From Callorhinus ursinus (lineage: Eukaryota > Chordata > Mammalia > Carnivora > Otariidae), in NCBI RefSeq assembly GCF_003265705.1, contig NW_020313168.1, positions 5,463,862-5,527,861 on the forward strand: 64,000 nucleotides of DNA, given 5' to 3'. Shown here piece after piece: positions 29,901-41,639 of this stretch (the first letter of the stretch is position 1; each line of letters starts with the position of its first letter). Position numbers and translations under genes: made by a program. The notes beneath the pieces are model-generated. The model saw only the letters and a program-made list of their open reading frames with translations, had not been told where the DNA came from and did no database searches.

Positions 29901-32900
29901 ACTTTAGGAGGCCTCTTGTCTGTCCTTAGAGCTGCTAAGCTTGCCACCTGACAGATCTGTGTCCAGTTGATGTTTGTGCCCCACTGGACTTAGGACCTGA
30001 CCAGGACCAGACACATAGAGGTTTGAAAGCAGCCAGGCAGGAACGTTGCAGACTAGGGATCAGCAGCCACCTCCACACTCAGCCCACACTCCGGCCCTTC
30101 CTCCCCATCGCTGTCTTTACTTCCGTGTGTCAGTTTCAAACGATGAGTGCGTCTTACTGAGAAATTAGAAATTTAGGGGGGAGTTTTTTCTTAAACAAAA
30201 AAAAAAAAAAAAAACCCGCAAAAAAACACCCACACAGATTGTGATGAAAATAATGAGAAGCAGTCAAGTAGCCAGAGCCCAGGGAGAATGCTGCCTGACC
30301 TGAGGCTTGATCATTCAGGTTCAGGTTTGGGGGGCGGGGGCAAGGACACTTGAGAGTGCTGCTTGCTGCCTGTGCCTTCCAGGTGTGTCGAGGCTGATCC
30401 ATCTGCTTCCACAGTGTGGCCTTTGGGGCAGGCCCAGGTGTTGCTGGCTGATCCCTGATGTGTGGCGTTCCTGCCGTGCTTTCGTGGACCTTTCGTGGAC
30501 CGATCGGAGCAGCCACTGGAGCAGCCAGTGGTAACGATCGTTGCCTGGATTCATTATTTTATCAGGACTTTTAAGTAAGTGCCTTTTGACATTTCCTGCA
30601 TTTATGCACTGTGATTCTTCTCTCAAGAACATTTCCTCATCAACCGTGAGCCATCCCTGAACTACAATCCATTCAGAAAAAGGCAGGGGAAAGAAGGTTT
30701 AATGCAACCAGGAGGAAGCAATCAGCCAATTCCAGACCCGAGTTCTCTAATAAATGGCATTAAAAAAAAAAAAAAAAAAAAGACAGAACTCTTACGGAGA
30801 CTTGGGGTACATAAGCCAAATGCAATAAATGGACTTCGGATCCTGATCTGAACTAACCAATTTTAAAAAGCCATGGAGGGAAGGCAGTGAACACAGACAA
30901 GATACTAGGGTACATCAAGGGACAGCTGTTTTGTTGGGGGTGACGGTGGTGGTGGTGGAGGCATATGAGGTGTTTACGGGGAAATGAAATGATGTCAGAT
31001 TTGCTCCAAAAGACACCAGCAAAGTATTTGTATCTGTATTTGCAGTCGGGCCTTAGCATCCTGGACACTGGGCTGTAGGCTCCCGGGAGCTCCAAGGATA
31101 CACTGCAGGGCTGGGGGTACAGGAGAAAGCCTCAGGTGACCTAGGCTATAGTCAAAGTGGAAATCATTTGTGCAAAGGCCCTTTGTACCCATTCCCACCC
31201 TCATTCCTGATGCCTCTCTCAAATCAATAAGAGGGCAGGAATTCTGCAAGCTAGCTCAAAGGCTTAAGCCTGAATAAAGATTAACTTTTATTAAATCAAA
31301 GATAATTAAAGTAAGCACCATCTAATAACATTTTTTCTAGCACATTTCATCCAGCATTAAAAACCACCATGACTTTTAGGAAGGAAGCTGGTGTTATAAG
31401 GTAAGAAACATAAATGTTTGCATCCTTCAATAGAGCAATTCTACTTTTAGGAAACTATCCTGAAGAAATAATCAGAAAATGGACAAAGACAGTGCATGAG
31501 AATATTAACTGCAGCATTTTTAATATATATCAAAGTATATAGGTTTTTTTTAATTTTTTACTTTTTTTTTTTTTTTTTTAAGTAGGCTCCATGCCCAGCA
31601 TGGAGCCCAATGCAGGGCTTAAACTCACGACCCTGAGATCAAGACCTGAGTTGAGATCAAGAGTCAGACACTTAACCAACTGAGCCACCCAGGCGCCCCA
31701 AAAGATACATTTTTTTTAAAGGTTTTACTTATTTGATAGAGAGAGACACAGCGAGACAGGGAACACAAGCAGGGGGAGTGGGAGAGGGAGAGGGAGAAGC
31801 AGGCTTCCTGCTGAGCAGGGAGCCCGATGTGGGACTCGATCCCAGGACCCTGAGACCATAACCTGAGCCGAAGGCAGACACTTAACAACTGAGCCACCCA
31901 GGCGCCCCAAAAGATACATTTTTTAAAACATTTTTCCCCCTCTGACTATAAAAGCAATACATCTTCATTGTAAAATGCTAATACAAGTACAAAAAAATCC
32001 CACAGTCCCACCACCCAGAAATAACTGCTATTAACATTTTGGTGAATAATCTTTCAAACTTCTATGTATATAAAAAAATGTATATTAGGTGTGCCTGGCT
32101 GGATCAGTCCATACAGCATGCGACTCTTGATCTTGGGGTTTTAAGTTCAAGCCACATGTTGGGTGTAGAGATTACTTAAAAATAAAATCTTAAAAAAAAA
32201 ATGGGATCATACGATACATATTGTATCGTAAACTGCTTTTTCTTAGTAAGATATTGTGAACATCAGAGCACCTGGGTGGCTCAGTTAGCTGAGCGTCCGA
32301 CTCTTGATTTCGGCTCAGGTCATGATGTCAGAGTCATGGGATTAAGCTCTGCATTGGGCTCTGCGCTAGGCATGGAGACTGCTTGGGATTCTCCTCTCCT
32401 TCTGCCCCTCCCCACTTCCCCTTTCCCCGCTTCACCCCTGCTCACGCTGTCATCCGCTCTTTCTCAAAAAAAAGAAAAGAAGATATTGTGAACACCTCTT
32501 CATGTCAACTGATAAAAATTTACAGCACCATTTTTAATGGCTGCACAATATCCTACTAACTGAATATACCATAATTCCTTTAACCAGTAAATGCACAGTA
32601 TATTTTTAAGAGCAAAAAATGGAAACAATATAAATGTGCAATGGCCTTGTGAATTGATACACATCTAATCTATAAAATATTATATAGCCATAAAACATTA
32701 CTATATCTACAAAAATTTTAAAAACACGGGGAAATGTTTATGATACAATATGAAGCCTAAATAACCAGATACATTACATAGTATGGTATCAACCATGTAA
32801 AGGAAGACCACACAGGGGTAGCCAGGAGAGAAAGGCAAAGAATTCATCCAAGTACCTAGGTTTTAAAAAGCAACCTTCAACTCTTTTTTTTAAGCTCTTA

Positions 32901-35755
32901 TTCATTTATTTGAGATAGACAGTGAGAGAGAGAGAGCACAAGTGGGATGGGGGGGAGCAGAGGGAGAGGGAGAAGCAGACTCCCCGCCGAGCAAGGAGCC
33001 CGATGTGGGGCTCGATCCCAGGACCCCGGGATCATGATCTGAGCCGAAGGCAGACGCTTCACCGACTGAGCCACCCAGGCGCCCTGCAACCTTCAACTCT
33101 TGATGCCGGAGAGATTCTCCCAGGTTGCTGGGATTCCTTCCCTTCTATTTCTCTTACCCTGACTTCCTGGCCTGTTATTCCAGCCCCACCCTTGCCTGGC
33201 CTTAGTTTTCTAATCTGTGGAACAGCAACAATAAGACTCAGTTTAAAGACCTGGTGGGCAAATTCAAAAAGATGGAAGCCAACAGTGTAGTACCAGGCCT
33301 GGCATGTGGTGGGCCTTCAGAAATTAGTGATTTCTTTCTTCTCTCGCTTCCCTAGAGCAGGTCCACTGAGCCCGATCACATCGGTTTCCCATGAGTCCTT
33401 GAACTTGTGGGCTGATTCGGAAGGGAAGCTGGCCCCGTGGGGGACTCCCGTTGGGTCAGAAGCCAGGCCCAGTCCCTGAAGACTGCCCCACCCAGGACCC
33501 AGAGTGAAAAGGGAATGTGAAGCCATGGCTCACCCTCGTGCTCCAGCTCTCCAAGGACAAGGTATAGGGAGTCTTTCTGGACTTGGAACGGCTCCACCAA
33601 CTTGGTGCAGACCAGGATCTGGTGCTCGTCAGATCCATGCTGTGCTCTCAGCGTCACTCGGGATTGGGTCATATCATAGAGGCACAACCTGCAGGTCACG
33701 GAAAGTGTGATCATTTTTGCCCACAAAGAGAACAAACACAAAAAGCTTAAAAGGTTCTGGGAGGCCAATATACCCATGGGCCTCTGATCAGAGAAATAAA
33801 AATGGCAGCAACAAGTCAGAAAAATTGTTTTCAGTCTACATCGTAAAGATATAAATTACATGCATTACAAGGCACCTGTTTAAAGAATGTTGACAAAAGT
33901 ATACACTGATGTCACCAGCACCCCAATTAAGATGCCCATTTCCATCACCCCAAAAGTTCCCTTGTGCCACTACTCTGAAGTCAATCTCCCCATCTCCCAT
34001 GCCAGGCAACCACTGATCTGCTTTTGGTCCCTACAGGTGTGTTTTCCTACTCAAGCACCTCATATAAATAGGATCACAACAGCATGTATTCTTTGGTATC
34101 TAGCTTCTTTCACTCAGAGTGATGGTTTTGAGATTCATTTGTGCTGTTGGGTAAATCAGTGGTTTATTCCTTCTATTGTTCAATAGCACTCTGTTGAAAT
34201 TATTGAAAATAATTTGTGTATCCATTCATCAGCTTGTATGGTTTGCTTCCAGTGTTGGGCTATTATGAATAAACTGGTATGAACTTTTGCAGACAAATCT
34301 CTTTGCTGACATATGTTTTCATTTCTCTTAGGTAAATACCCAAGTGGGACTGCAGAGTTATATGGTCAACCTGTCTATTAAACTCTAAAAGAAATTGCTG
34401 ATTTATTTTTCAAAGTGGTTGTGCTATTTTACACTCCCAGCAGCAACATGTGAGGGTTCTAGTGACTACACATTCTGGCCAGTACTTGGTATGGTCAGTC
34501 TTTTTAATTTTAGCCATCCCAGTGTCCTAGTGGGCATGAAAATACCGTACCGTTGTGGTTTTTCTTTTTTTTTTTAAAGATTTTATTTATTTAGGGGCGC
34601 CTGGGTGGCTCAGTCGTTCATCTACCTTCGGCTCAGGTCATGATCCCAGGGTCCTGGGATCGAGCCCCGCATCGGGCTCCCTGCTCGGCGGGAAGCCTGC
34701 TTCTCCCTCTCCCACTCCCCCTGCTTGTGTTCCCTCTTTCGCTGTGTCTCTCTCTGTCAAATAAATAAATAAAATCTTTTTAGTTATTTACTTGAGAGAG
34801 AGAGCATGAGCAGGGGGAGGGACAGAGCGAGAGGGAGAAGCAGGCTTCCCACAGAGCAGGGAGCCCGATGCGGGGCTCGATCCCAGGGCCCTGGGACCCT
34901 GACCTGAGCCAAATGGCAGATGCTTAACCGACTGAACCACCCAGGTGCCCTCGTTGTGGTTTTAATTTACATTTCCCTGTGACTAATGATGTTGAGCATC
35001 TTTTCATGTGCTTATTATCCATTTGTGTATATATACATATATTTTTTAATTGTCATATGCAAAATTATTTACTTTCTGTATGACTGCTAAGTGTTACGTA
35101 TATCCTCTCTTGTGAAGTGTCTGTTCAAGTCTTTGCCCTCCTCCTTTTTAACATTCTGTAACATATGCTTTTCCCTTCTGGTTTTACTTAGGTATTAACT
35201 GAAATATAATAAACTATACATATTTAGGGTACACACTTTGACATTTGACATTGTATACACTTGAGCAACTGTCTGCACAATCAATAATGAACACATCGTT
35301 TCATCACCCTGAGAAGTTCCCTCCTGGGGCGCCTGGGTGGCTCAGTTGTTAGGCGTCTGCCTTCGGCTCAGGTCATGATCCCAGGGTCCTGGGATGGAGC
35401 CCCGCATTGGACTCTCTGCTCAGCAGGAAGCCTGCTTCTCCCTCTACCACTCCCCCTGCTTGTGTTCCCTCTCTCGCTGTCTCTTTGTCAAATAAATAAA
35501 TAAAATCTTTAAAAAAAAGAAAAGTTCCCCTGCATTTTCATATTCCTCCAACACACCACACCCAGGCAATCCTTGCAGGCAATTGGCCTGCTTTTTTTTC
35601 CACTATAGATTTTTTTTGCATTTTCTAAACTTTTACATAAATGGAGCCATACAACATCTAATTTTTTTTGGCCTGGTTTTCTTTTCTTCTCTTTTCTTTT
35701 CTTTTCTTTCCTTCCTTCCTTCCTTCCTTCCTTCCTTCCTTCCTTCCTTCCTTCT

Positions 35756-35793
<38 letters not shown>

Positions 35794-36508
35794 CTAACGA
35801 TTTTATTTTTTTAAAGTAACACGCAGCTTGAACTCACAACCCTGAGATCGAGAGTCATATGTTACTGACTGAGCCACCCAGGTGCCCCATCAATAGTCTT
35901 TTTAAATTCAGCCACTCTAGTGGGCATATAGGAGTACCTCATTGTAGTTTTAATTTGCATTTCCCTAATGATACTATACATATGTGGTGTGAACACACAC
36001 CCATCCACATATTCATGTACATCCATACATGAGCGTGTCTAAAGTAATCACCAAAAGATTAGCAACGGCTGTCCAGAGAGAGGGATTACGGGTGATTTTC
36101 ACTTGCTTTCTTTACACTTTTATGGATTGTCTACCTTTTTTCCATTGAAAACATATTAATGTTTTAGCACTTAAAAAATAAGTTGACAAGGGACGCCCGG
36201 CTGGCTCAGTCAGGGGTGCGTGCGACTCTTGATCTTGGGGTCATGAGTTTAAGCCCCATGTTGGGTGTAGAGATTACTTGAATAAATAAAACTTCAAAAA
36301 TTAAAAAAAAAAAAACCTAGACAAACTTATAATAACACCATTTTAATTGTTTTTTTCTGGCGGGGGGGTGTGGGAGGCACTGAAACATCCCCCCACCCTA
36401 TGGAAAAAACCATTCTCACCTGCCGAATGTTCTCAGTGTGCCCCCGTTGGGCACTTGGCCAGCACTGACCTCCCAGGGGAAGTAATAGATCCCAGGTTTG
36501 GGCAGCAT
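26921..36508 (-). CDS. TEN1: TEN1, CST telomere complex subunit (121 codons)
   Basis: Small OB-fold protein that binds STN1 in the CTC1-STN1-TEN1 complex, which coats single-stranded telomeric DNA and recruits polymerase alpha-primase. Coding exons in transcript order: 36508-36420 (MLPKPGIYYFPWEVSAGQ…), 33688-33534 (LCLYDMTQSRVTLRAQHGS…), 27042-26921 (…SVVKARVLTCVEGMNLPLLE to RDNSQ, stop TAG). Junctions are GT-AG and the frame closes (366 nt). The first coding exon starts at an acceptor at 36540, so there is a non-coding 5' exon further upstream, presumably near 43.4 kb. Human TEN1 is about 123 residues, so this is full length. Two large introns (6.5 and 2.7 kb) are filled with SINEs and old L1. 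It is head-to-head with ACOX1 and tandem with CDK3. Confidence 0.95.
27643..27749 (-). mobile_element. CAN-SINE, short form
   Basis: TTTAAGTAGGCTCCACATGG to GAGCCACCCAGGAGCCCC; GGTTTTTT flanks both ends. Confidence 0.85.
27908..28007. repeat. (TTCC)n/(CTCC)n microsatellite
   Basis: About 100 bp of alternating TTCC and CTCC blocks abutting the tail side of the next SINE. Confidence 0.95.
28027..28156 (-). mobile_element. CAN-SINE, short form
   Basis: TTTTTAAGTAGGCTCTACAC to CTAAGCCACCCAGGCGCC. Confidence 0.85.
29782..29891 (-). mobile_element. CAN-SINE, short diverged form
   Basis: TTTAAGTAATCTCTACACCC to CACTGAGCCGGCCAGGTGCC. Confidence 0.8.
30790..31025 (+). mobile_element. Old L1 (L1M) 3' fragment
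   Basis: GGATCCTGATCTGAACTAAC and GAAATGATGTCAGATTTGCT resemble the L1M 3' region; a related copy lies near 41.2-41.6 kb. Confidence 0.5.
31561..31699 (-). mobile_element. CAN-SINE, short form
   Basis: Poly(T), then AAGTAGGCTCCATGCCCAGC to CTGAGCCACCCAGGCGCC. Confidence 0.88.
31716..31908 (-). mobile_element. CAN-SINE abutting the previous one
   Basis: Target duplication AAAAGATACATTTTTT at 31700-31715 and 31909-31924. Confidence 0.95.
32088..32200 (+). mobile_element. CAN-SINE, short diverged form
   Basis: GTGCCTGGCTGGATCAGTCC with the GTAGAGATTACTTAAAAATA tail. Confidence 0.8.
32267..32479 (+). mobile_element. CAN-SINE
   Basis: Target duplication AAGATATTGTGAACA at 32249-32263 and 32480-32494. 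Confidence 0.92.
32886..33085 (-). mobile_element. CAN-SINE
   Basis: Target duplication GCAACCTTCAACTCTT at 32870-32885 and 33086-33101. Confidence 0.95.
34563..34951 (-). mobile_element. CAN-SINE split by a second SINE
   Basis: Outer minus-oriented SINE, halves at 34563-34592 and 34782-34951. Target duplication CGTTGTGGTTTT at 34551-34562 and from 34952. Confidence 0.85.
34593..34781 (+). mobile_element. CAN-SINE inserted in a SINE tail
   Basis: GGGGCGCCTGGGTGGCTCAG to AAATAAATAAATAAAATC, in the opposite direction to its host element. Confidence 0.92.
35326..35521 (+). mobile_element. CAN-SINE
   Basis: Full-length with AAATAAATAAATAAAATC tail; AAGTTCCC repeated at both sides. Confidence 0.95.
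35680..35796. repeat. (TTTC)n/(TTCC)n/(TC)n microsatellite
   Basis: Pure pyrimidine tract of about 115 bp directly on the tail side of the next SINE. Confidence 0.95.
35800..35889 (-). mobile_element. CAN-SINE fragment
   Basis: TTTTATTTTTTTAAAGTAAC to CTGAGCCACCCAGGTGCCCC. Confidence 0.85.
36190..36315 (+). mobile_element. CAN-SINE, short form
   Basis: GGGACGCCCGGCTGGCTCAG to a poly(A) tail; ATGTTGGGTGTAGAGATTAC body. Confidence 0.88.
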
Positions 36509-36540
36509 CTCAAATAGCTGGGCAGGATTTCTGAAGATTC
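36509..36540 (-). other. TEN1: TEN1 5' UTR part of first coding exon
   Basis: The exon opens after the acceptor GGTTTGTCAG (AG at 36542-36541), preceded by a T-rich tract on the minus strand. Thirty-two non-coding bases precede the ATG. Confidence 0.6.
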
Positions 36541-36694
36541 CTGACAAACCAAGCAGACCACAAGACTGAGATTAGCAGATACCCGAGACCAGCATCACCT
36601 GAACGGCTAGTTCCAGTGGCACTTTAATATTTAAAGATATTTAAGAGTGGGAGTTTAATATTTAAAAAATTTTTTTGATCGGATATGCATTCAC

Positions 36695-36884
36695 TAATTA
36701 ATTAATTTATTTATTTGACAGAGAGAGACACAGCGAGAGAGGGAAGACAAGCAGGGGGAGTGGGAGAAGGAGAAGCAGGCTTCCCGCGGAGCAGGGAGCC
36801 CGACGCGGGGCTTGATCCCAGGACCCTGGGACCATGACCTGAGCCGAAGGCAGATGCTTAACGACTGAGCCACCCAGGCGCCCC
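36695..36884 (-). mobile_element. CAN-SINE
   Basis: Ends GAGCCACCCAGGCGCCCC; CACTAAT found on both sides. Confidence 0.92.
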
Positions 36885-36917
36885 ATCCACTAATCTAAAA
36901 AAGCAAAATGATATAAT

Positions 36918-37123
36918 CTGGGAGATGCAGTCTGTTGGGTGTGGGAATCTTGGGTTTCTGCTTGGGTCGTGATCTCACGGAGTGAGATCAAGCCCCGTGT
37001 CAGGTTCCTTGCTCTGCATGGAGTCTGCTTGAAACCTCTCTCTCTCTCCCTCTGCCCCACGAGCACCCCCCCATGCATACGCATGCTTTCTCTCTCAAAT
37101 AAATAAGTCTTAAAAAAAAAAAA
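36918..37123 (+). mobile_element. CAN-SINE, diverged
   Basis: GTCGTGATCTCACGGAGTG and CTCTCAAATAAATAAGTC with poly(A); the head is eroded. Confidence 0.75.
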
Positions 37124-37452
37124 TCTACGTGGAGAACTGCCGTCCCACTCCGATTCCCCCCAAAAAGGGGTCTATAAAAGGACAGACAGTATCTCACCAT
37201 CTTTGTCACAACTATTCAATGCTGCCATAATAGTATGAGGACAGTCACAGACAATACACAGAGAAACGAGTGAGGCTCGCTCCTTAAGCTTTATTTACAA
37301 AAACATGCAATGAGCTGGATCTGATCTGTGTTGAAGTTTGCCAACCCTGGCCCTTAAAGAAAATCATTTTTATTTATTTCTTATGTAACCTTCCAGGGTT
37401 TCATTATGCAAACAATAACAAAGATACTTATTTCCCCGCTATACTCTAAATT

Positions 37453-37668
37453 TCTTTTTTTTCTTTTAAGATTTTATTTATTTATTTGAGAGAGAGCGAG
37501 CACGAGCAGGGGTGGGGGAGGGACAGAGGGAGAGAATCTCAAGGAGACTCCACACCCATCACACAGTGTGCAGCCAGACTCGGGGCTCAATCTCATGACC
37601 CTGAAATCATGACCTGAGCTGAAATCAAGAGTCGGACGTTTAACCGACTAAGCCACCAGGTAGGTGCC
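37453..37668 (-). mobile_element. CAN-SINE, diverged
   Basis: AAGATTTTATTTATTTATTT to CCGACTAAGCCACCAGGTAG. Confidence 0.85.
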
Positions 37669-37734
37669 TAACCCCTTCCCTCCCTCTATACTATATATGC
37701 TGTTCTGTATTTTTATTTTTTTTCACCTAGTGTA

Positions 37735-37918
37735 TTTTTTTAAGACTTTATTTATTTATTAGTCAGAGAGAGAGAGAGAAAGAGAGCAGGAGCACAAGCA
37801 GGGGGAGTGGGAGAGGGAGAACCGGGAAGGGAGCCCGATGCGGGACTTGATCCAGGATTTGGGATCCTGACCTGAGCTGAAGGCAGATGCTTAACCAACT
37901 GAGCCACCCAGATGCCCC
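37735..37918 (-). mobile_element. CAN-SINE
   Basis: TTTAAGACTTTATTTATTTA to GAGCCACCCAGATGCCCC. Confidence 0.88.
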
Positions 37919-37963
37919 AATATATTTTGACATTCTTTCATAATTGTACATAAAGTGAGTCTT

Positions 37964-38092
37964 CCTTTTTTTTAGTAGGCTCCACACCCAGCGCAGAACT
38001 CGGGGGGGGGCCTGAACCAATGACCCTGAGATCAAGACCCAAGCTGAGATCAAGAGTTGGATGCCCAACCGACCAAGCCACCCAGATGCCCC
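37964..38092 (-). mobile_element. CAN-SINE, short form
   Basis: TTTAGTAGGCTCCACACCCA to CCAAGCCACCCAGATGCC. Confidence 0.85.
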
Positions 38093-38668
38093 TACAGGTT
38101 TGGTTTTTTAAATATAAATCTAAAACTATTCTAAAATAAAAAGGTTATTTAAAAAAAAAAAAAATGAAGACCCCGGGGGTGCCAGGGTGGCACCCTTCCA
38201 TTTGGGTTTGTCGGATGTTTTTCTCCTGGTTAGACTAGGGTTATGAGTTTTGTTAGTAATTTTAAAAAGAGAAAGAAAACACTGGTTTAATAAGTCATGT
38301 GATAATAATGCAAAGGACACTTGGCAGGCTTTTTAAGATGAGGCATTGTATGCACTCATATGGCAAGATCGCCAAGACAGACCATCAGGAGAAAAGGTAA
38401 GGAGCAGGCATGTACATGAAATATGTACATCTGTGTATGTGTGAAAGAACACTCCAGAACATGAGGATCCACGTGTAGAAAATGTTAGAGAAGTGTGGAT
38501 TCAGGAAAAATTATTCAGTGACAAAGGGACCCTGAAGGTGATAGGCTTCAACTGTTTAACAGGCGAAGCCAAGGGAGACAGAAACACAGGAAATGTCAAG
38601 GAAATCATCCCAAGTAAGATCCTTGCAGAAGCCAGATGATACAGCTTTAGCACAGAAGCTTAATGTTA

Positions 38669-38810
38669 GGGGCGCCTGGGTGGCTCACCTGGTTAAGCGT
38701 CTGACTCTTGATCTCAGCCCAGGTCTTGATCTCAGGGTCGTGAGTTCAAGCCCCACACTGGGATCTGCACTGGGCATGGAACCTACTTAATTTAAAAAAA
38801 AAAAAAAAAA
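38669..38810 (+). mobile_element. CAN-SINE, short form
   Basis: GGGGCGCCTGGGTGGCTCAC; CTTAATGTTA repeated at both ends. Confidence 0.92.
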
Positions 38811-39202
38811 GGTAAAAGAAACTTAATGTTACTTAGAACCTTGCATAACAGGTGTTGGTATCCTCTAACGAGGTCATCAGGCACTGTCACTGGTCAATGT
38901 TCAAGGATCATTTCAAGTCAGAACAACAGCACAGGGGCAACTGGCCAAGGCCTAGTCCTATTGCCCTAAGTGCAGATGTTCTGTATCCCTGCGACCAGGG
39001 AACAGAGCCATTCCTGGCTCCAGAAATGAGAGCCCCCAAATCATCTTTGGCATGAGAGAGAAGCAAAAAACAAAACAAAGCAAAACCAAAAATCAGCCAA
39101 GAAAAAACTGTATTGGTTCCTGTTTTGGGATAATGGGGACAATTCTGTCCCATCTAGCAAAAAGGTAAAAACTTACCCTTTTTATAAAAAGTAATTTTTG
39201 TA

Positions 39203-39378
39203 GGGGTACCTGGGTGGCTTAGTCGGTTAAGCGTCCGACTGTTGGTTTCTGCTCAGGTCATGTGTGATCTCAGGGTCCCAGGCTTGAGCCCTGCATTGGG
39301 CTCTGTGCTTAGTGGTGAGTCTACTTGAGGATTCTCTCCCTCTACCCCTCCCCATCTAAAATAAATAAATCTTAAAAG
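39203..39378 (+). mobile_element. CAN-SINE
   Basis: GGGGTACCTGGGTGGCTTAG; AGTAATTTTT flanks both sides. Confidence 0.9.
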
Positions 39379-39531
39379 AAAGTAATTTTTCTACTCTCAA
39401 GTATCACACATACTATAAGCTAAGCTATAAATAACTATGTCATTAAATTTATTTTTATTTCTTATTTTATTCATATAGTAGAATTGACTCTTTGGAGGGG
39501 TATATGCTTTTGCAAATTTCAACCTCACTGA

Positions 39532-39648
39532 TTTTTTTTCAAGTTTATTTATTTATTTAAGTAATCTCTATGCCCAACACGGGGCTCAAACCCACAACCC
39601 TGAGATCAAGAGTAGCATGCTCTTCTGACTGAACCAGTCAGGTGCCCC
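39532..39648 (-). mobile_element. CAN-SINE, short form
   Basis: TTTAAGTAATCTCTATGCCC to ACCAGTCAGGTGCCCC. Confidence 0.85.
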
Positions 39649-39681
39649 ATCATTGATTATTCATTCATCTATTTCTTTATG

Positions 39682-39863
39682 TTTAAAGATTTTATTTATT
39701 ATTTATTTGAGAGAGAAAGAGCACAGGAGTGGGGTGAGGGGCAGAGGGAGAAGCAGACTCCCCGCTGAGCAGGGAGCCTGATTAAGGGTTCAATCCCAGG
39801 ACCCTGAGATCATGACCTGAGCCAAAGGCAGACACCTGACTGACTGAGCTACCCAGGTACCCC
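39682..39863 (-). mobile_element. CAN-SINE
   Basis: AAAGATTTTATTTATTATTT to GAGCTACCCAGGTACCCC. Confidence 0.88.
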
Positions 39864-39865
39864 AG

Positions 39866-40066
39866 TTTATATTTTATTTTATTTTATTTATTTTTTAAAG
39901 ATTTATTTATTTTGGGGGGGTGAGGGGCAGAGGGAGAGAATCATCAAGCAGACTCCCCGCTGAGTGCAGAGCCCTACGCAGGGCTCAATCCCACAACCCA
40001 CTAGATTACGACCTGAGCTGAAACCAAGAGCCAGACGCCCATGCAACTGAGCCACCCAGGTGCCCC
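39866..40066 (-). mobile_element. CAN-SINE directly adjoining the previous one
   Basis: TTAAAGATTTATTTATTTTG to GAGCCACCCAGGTGCCCC. Confidence 0.85.
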
Positions 40067-40560
40067 ACCCCTGATTTTTTTTTTTCAAGCAAAAGTTGCT
40101 ATGTGTTTATTAAGACATTTCTGTTAATTTCCTTAAGCGCAGCTGGCTCAGTAAATCATCCATATAACATCAGACATGGAAGAAAGTTTCTGAGATGTAT
40201 CAAGGCTGGCTTTTCTTATGGCTTAGCCAGGTTTCAGTTTGAGTAATGGTATAACCTGTACTGTAGAGCCTTGCCCTTTCCATTCCCCAAGGCAAAACAT
40301 CCACTGCTGGGAGAAAAATCCACAGTATGAACAAGAGAAATAGGCTTCTTTTTTTAATGACTGGGAAATTTTGAAAAGTACCATACAGGAAGGATGGGAA
40401 GGATGGTGACCCGATCTGACTGCTTCTTTCATTTTTTTCCGAAGCAATTGGTAAGATTTCTATAGTAGGACTGAAGGTCAGAAAAGTAATACCTGTAACT
40501 AAGTTCATGATAGCTTTTATCAGTTTTGGGTTTCTTTCTTGGAGATAAGAATCTTCTTGT

Positions 40561-40771
40561 AGGGGCACCTGGGTGGCTCAGTCATTAAGCATCTGCCTTC
40601 CGCTCGGGTCATGATCCGGCTCAGGTCAAGATCTCAGGGTCTTGAGATTGAGACCCGCACTGGGCTCCCTGCTCAGCGGGGAGTCTGCCTCTCCCTGTGC
40701 CCCCCACCCCCCACTCATGCGTGCTCTCACTCTTGCTCTCAAAAATTAATAAATAAAATCTTTAAAAAAAA
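40561..40771 (+). mobile_element. CAN-SINE
   Basis: AGGGGCACCTGGGTGGCTCA to AATAAATAAAATCTTTAAAA. Confidence 0.92.
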
Positions 40772-41079
40772 TACATATTGAATCTATGCATTTCACTCCC
40801 TCCACAGTGCAAGCTTTCATTAGCTTTAAAACTGGTCTGTTTCCACTATTTTCCTTCTATTGCTCACTCTCTTCAGAATAACCAGAGCGGTATTTTAAAA
40901 TGGAAACTATGCCACAGGGAGTACTTTCTGCCAGAACCTCAAGTCTGAATCTAACAATGCCTCTAGATACAACCAACAGCTTACAGAAAATACAGAAACT
41001 GAGGAACAAATCAAAGACATCACAGAGATGGTAAAATCCAAATTGTGGGAAATTCAATGCGAAAAATCACCTACCTTTT

Positions 41080-41160
41080 TCTTCTGTTTCTTTCTTTCTT
41101 TTTTTTTAAGGTCACACCGGGTGTGACCCTGAGATCAAGACCTGAGCCACTCAGGTGCCG
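41080..41160 (-). mobile_element. CAN-SINE fragment
   Basis: T-rich start, then GACCCTGAGATCAAGACCTG and AGCCACTCAGGTGCCG; interior largely lost. Confidence 0.7.
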
Positions 41161-41199
41161 CTTGACCTAGCTTTTTCAACAAGTAAGTTGAAGGAAAAA

Positions 41200-41600
41200 A
41201 TTGTACAGTGGAAACCTATACATTAAAAGAGGCTTAAGATTCTTATCAACCAACTGCAACGTGCAGAATTTGTTTGGACCCTGATTTGAACTAACTAGCT
41301 GTAGCCAATTTTTTACGAAACATTCGAATATTGATTGTAATGACCACAAGAAATTTTTGTTAATATTTCCAATTGTGATAATGGTATTGGGATTGTGTTA
41401 AAAATAGTTTAAAGATACATACTAAAAGTCTTTATGGATATGATATCAGATTTGCTTAAAGTTAACACGGAGGGGAACTGGGTGAAGGTACAGTGGATAA
41501 TTATTGGACCTGGGTGAAAAGTAGATGGAGTTTATTGTATTATTCCTTCTACCTTTGTACATGTTTGAACATTTCCACAATTAATATTTAAAAATGTAAA
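41200..41600 (+). mobile_element. Old L1 (L1M) 3' end
   Basis: GGTATTGGGATTGTGTTAAA, GATATGATATCAGATTTGCT and TACATGTTTGAACATTTCCA follow the L1M 3' order, ending A-rich. Confidence 0.6.
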
Positions 41601-41639
41601 TCAGGTCACAAAACCCCACTGAAAATCAATGAAAGGCTT

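Larger units (their letters stand above)
31400..32780 (+). mobile_element. Old L1 fragment interrupted by SINEs
   Basis: GGAAACTATCCTGAAGAAAT, AATATTAACTGCAGCATTTT and ATGGCTGCACAATATCCTAC are decayed L1M-type motifs, in order, with four SINEs between them. Confidence 0.5.
27043..33533 (-). other. TEN1: TEN1 second coding intron
   Basis: Contains at least eight CAN-SINEs, a (TTCC/CTCC)n tract and a fragmented old L1 (about 30.8-31.0 and 31.4-32.8 kb). The stretch 28160-29780 is unique-looking with no recognised exon; open frames there lack family motifs. Confidence 0.7.
33880..35325 (+). mobile_element. Old L1-type sequence in TEN1 intron, broken by SINEs
   Basis: TTGGGCTATTATGAATAAAC, CAAAGTGGTTGTGCTATTTT and ACTAATGATGTTGAGCATCT are typical decayed mammalian L1 motifs, in order. 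Confidence 0.55.
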
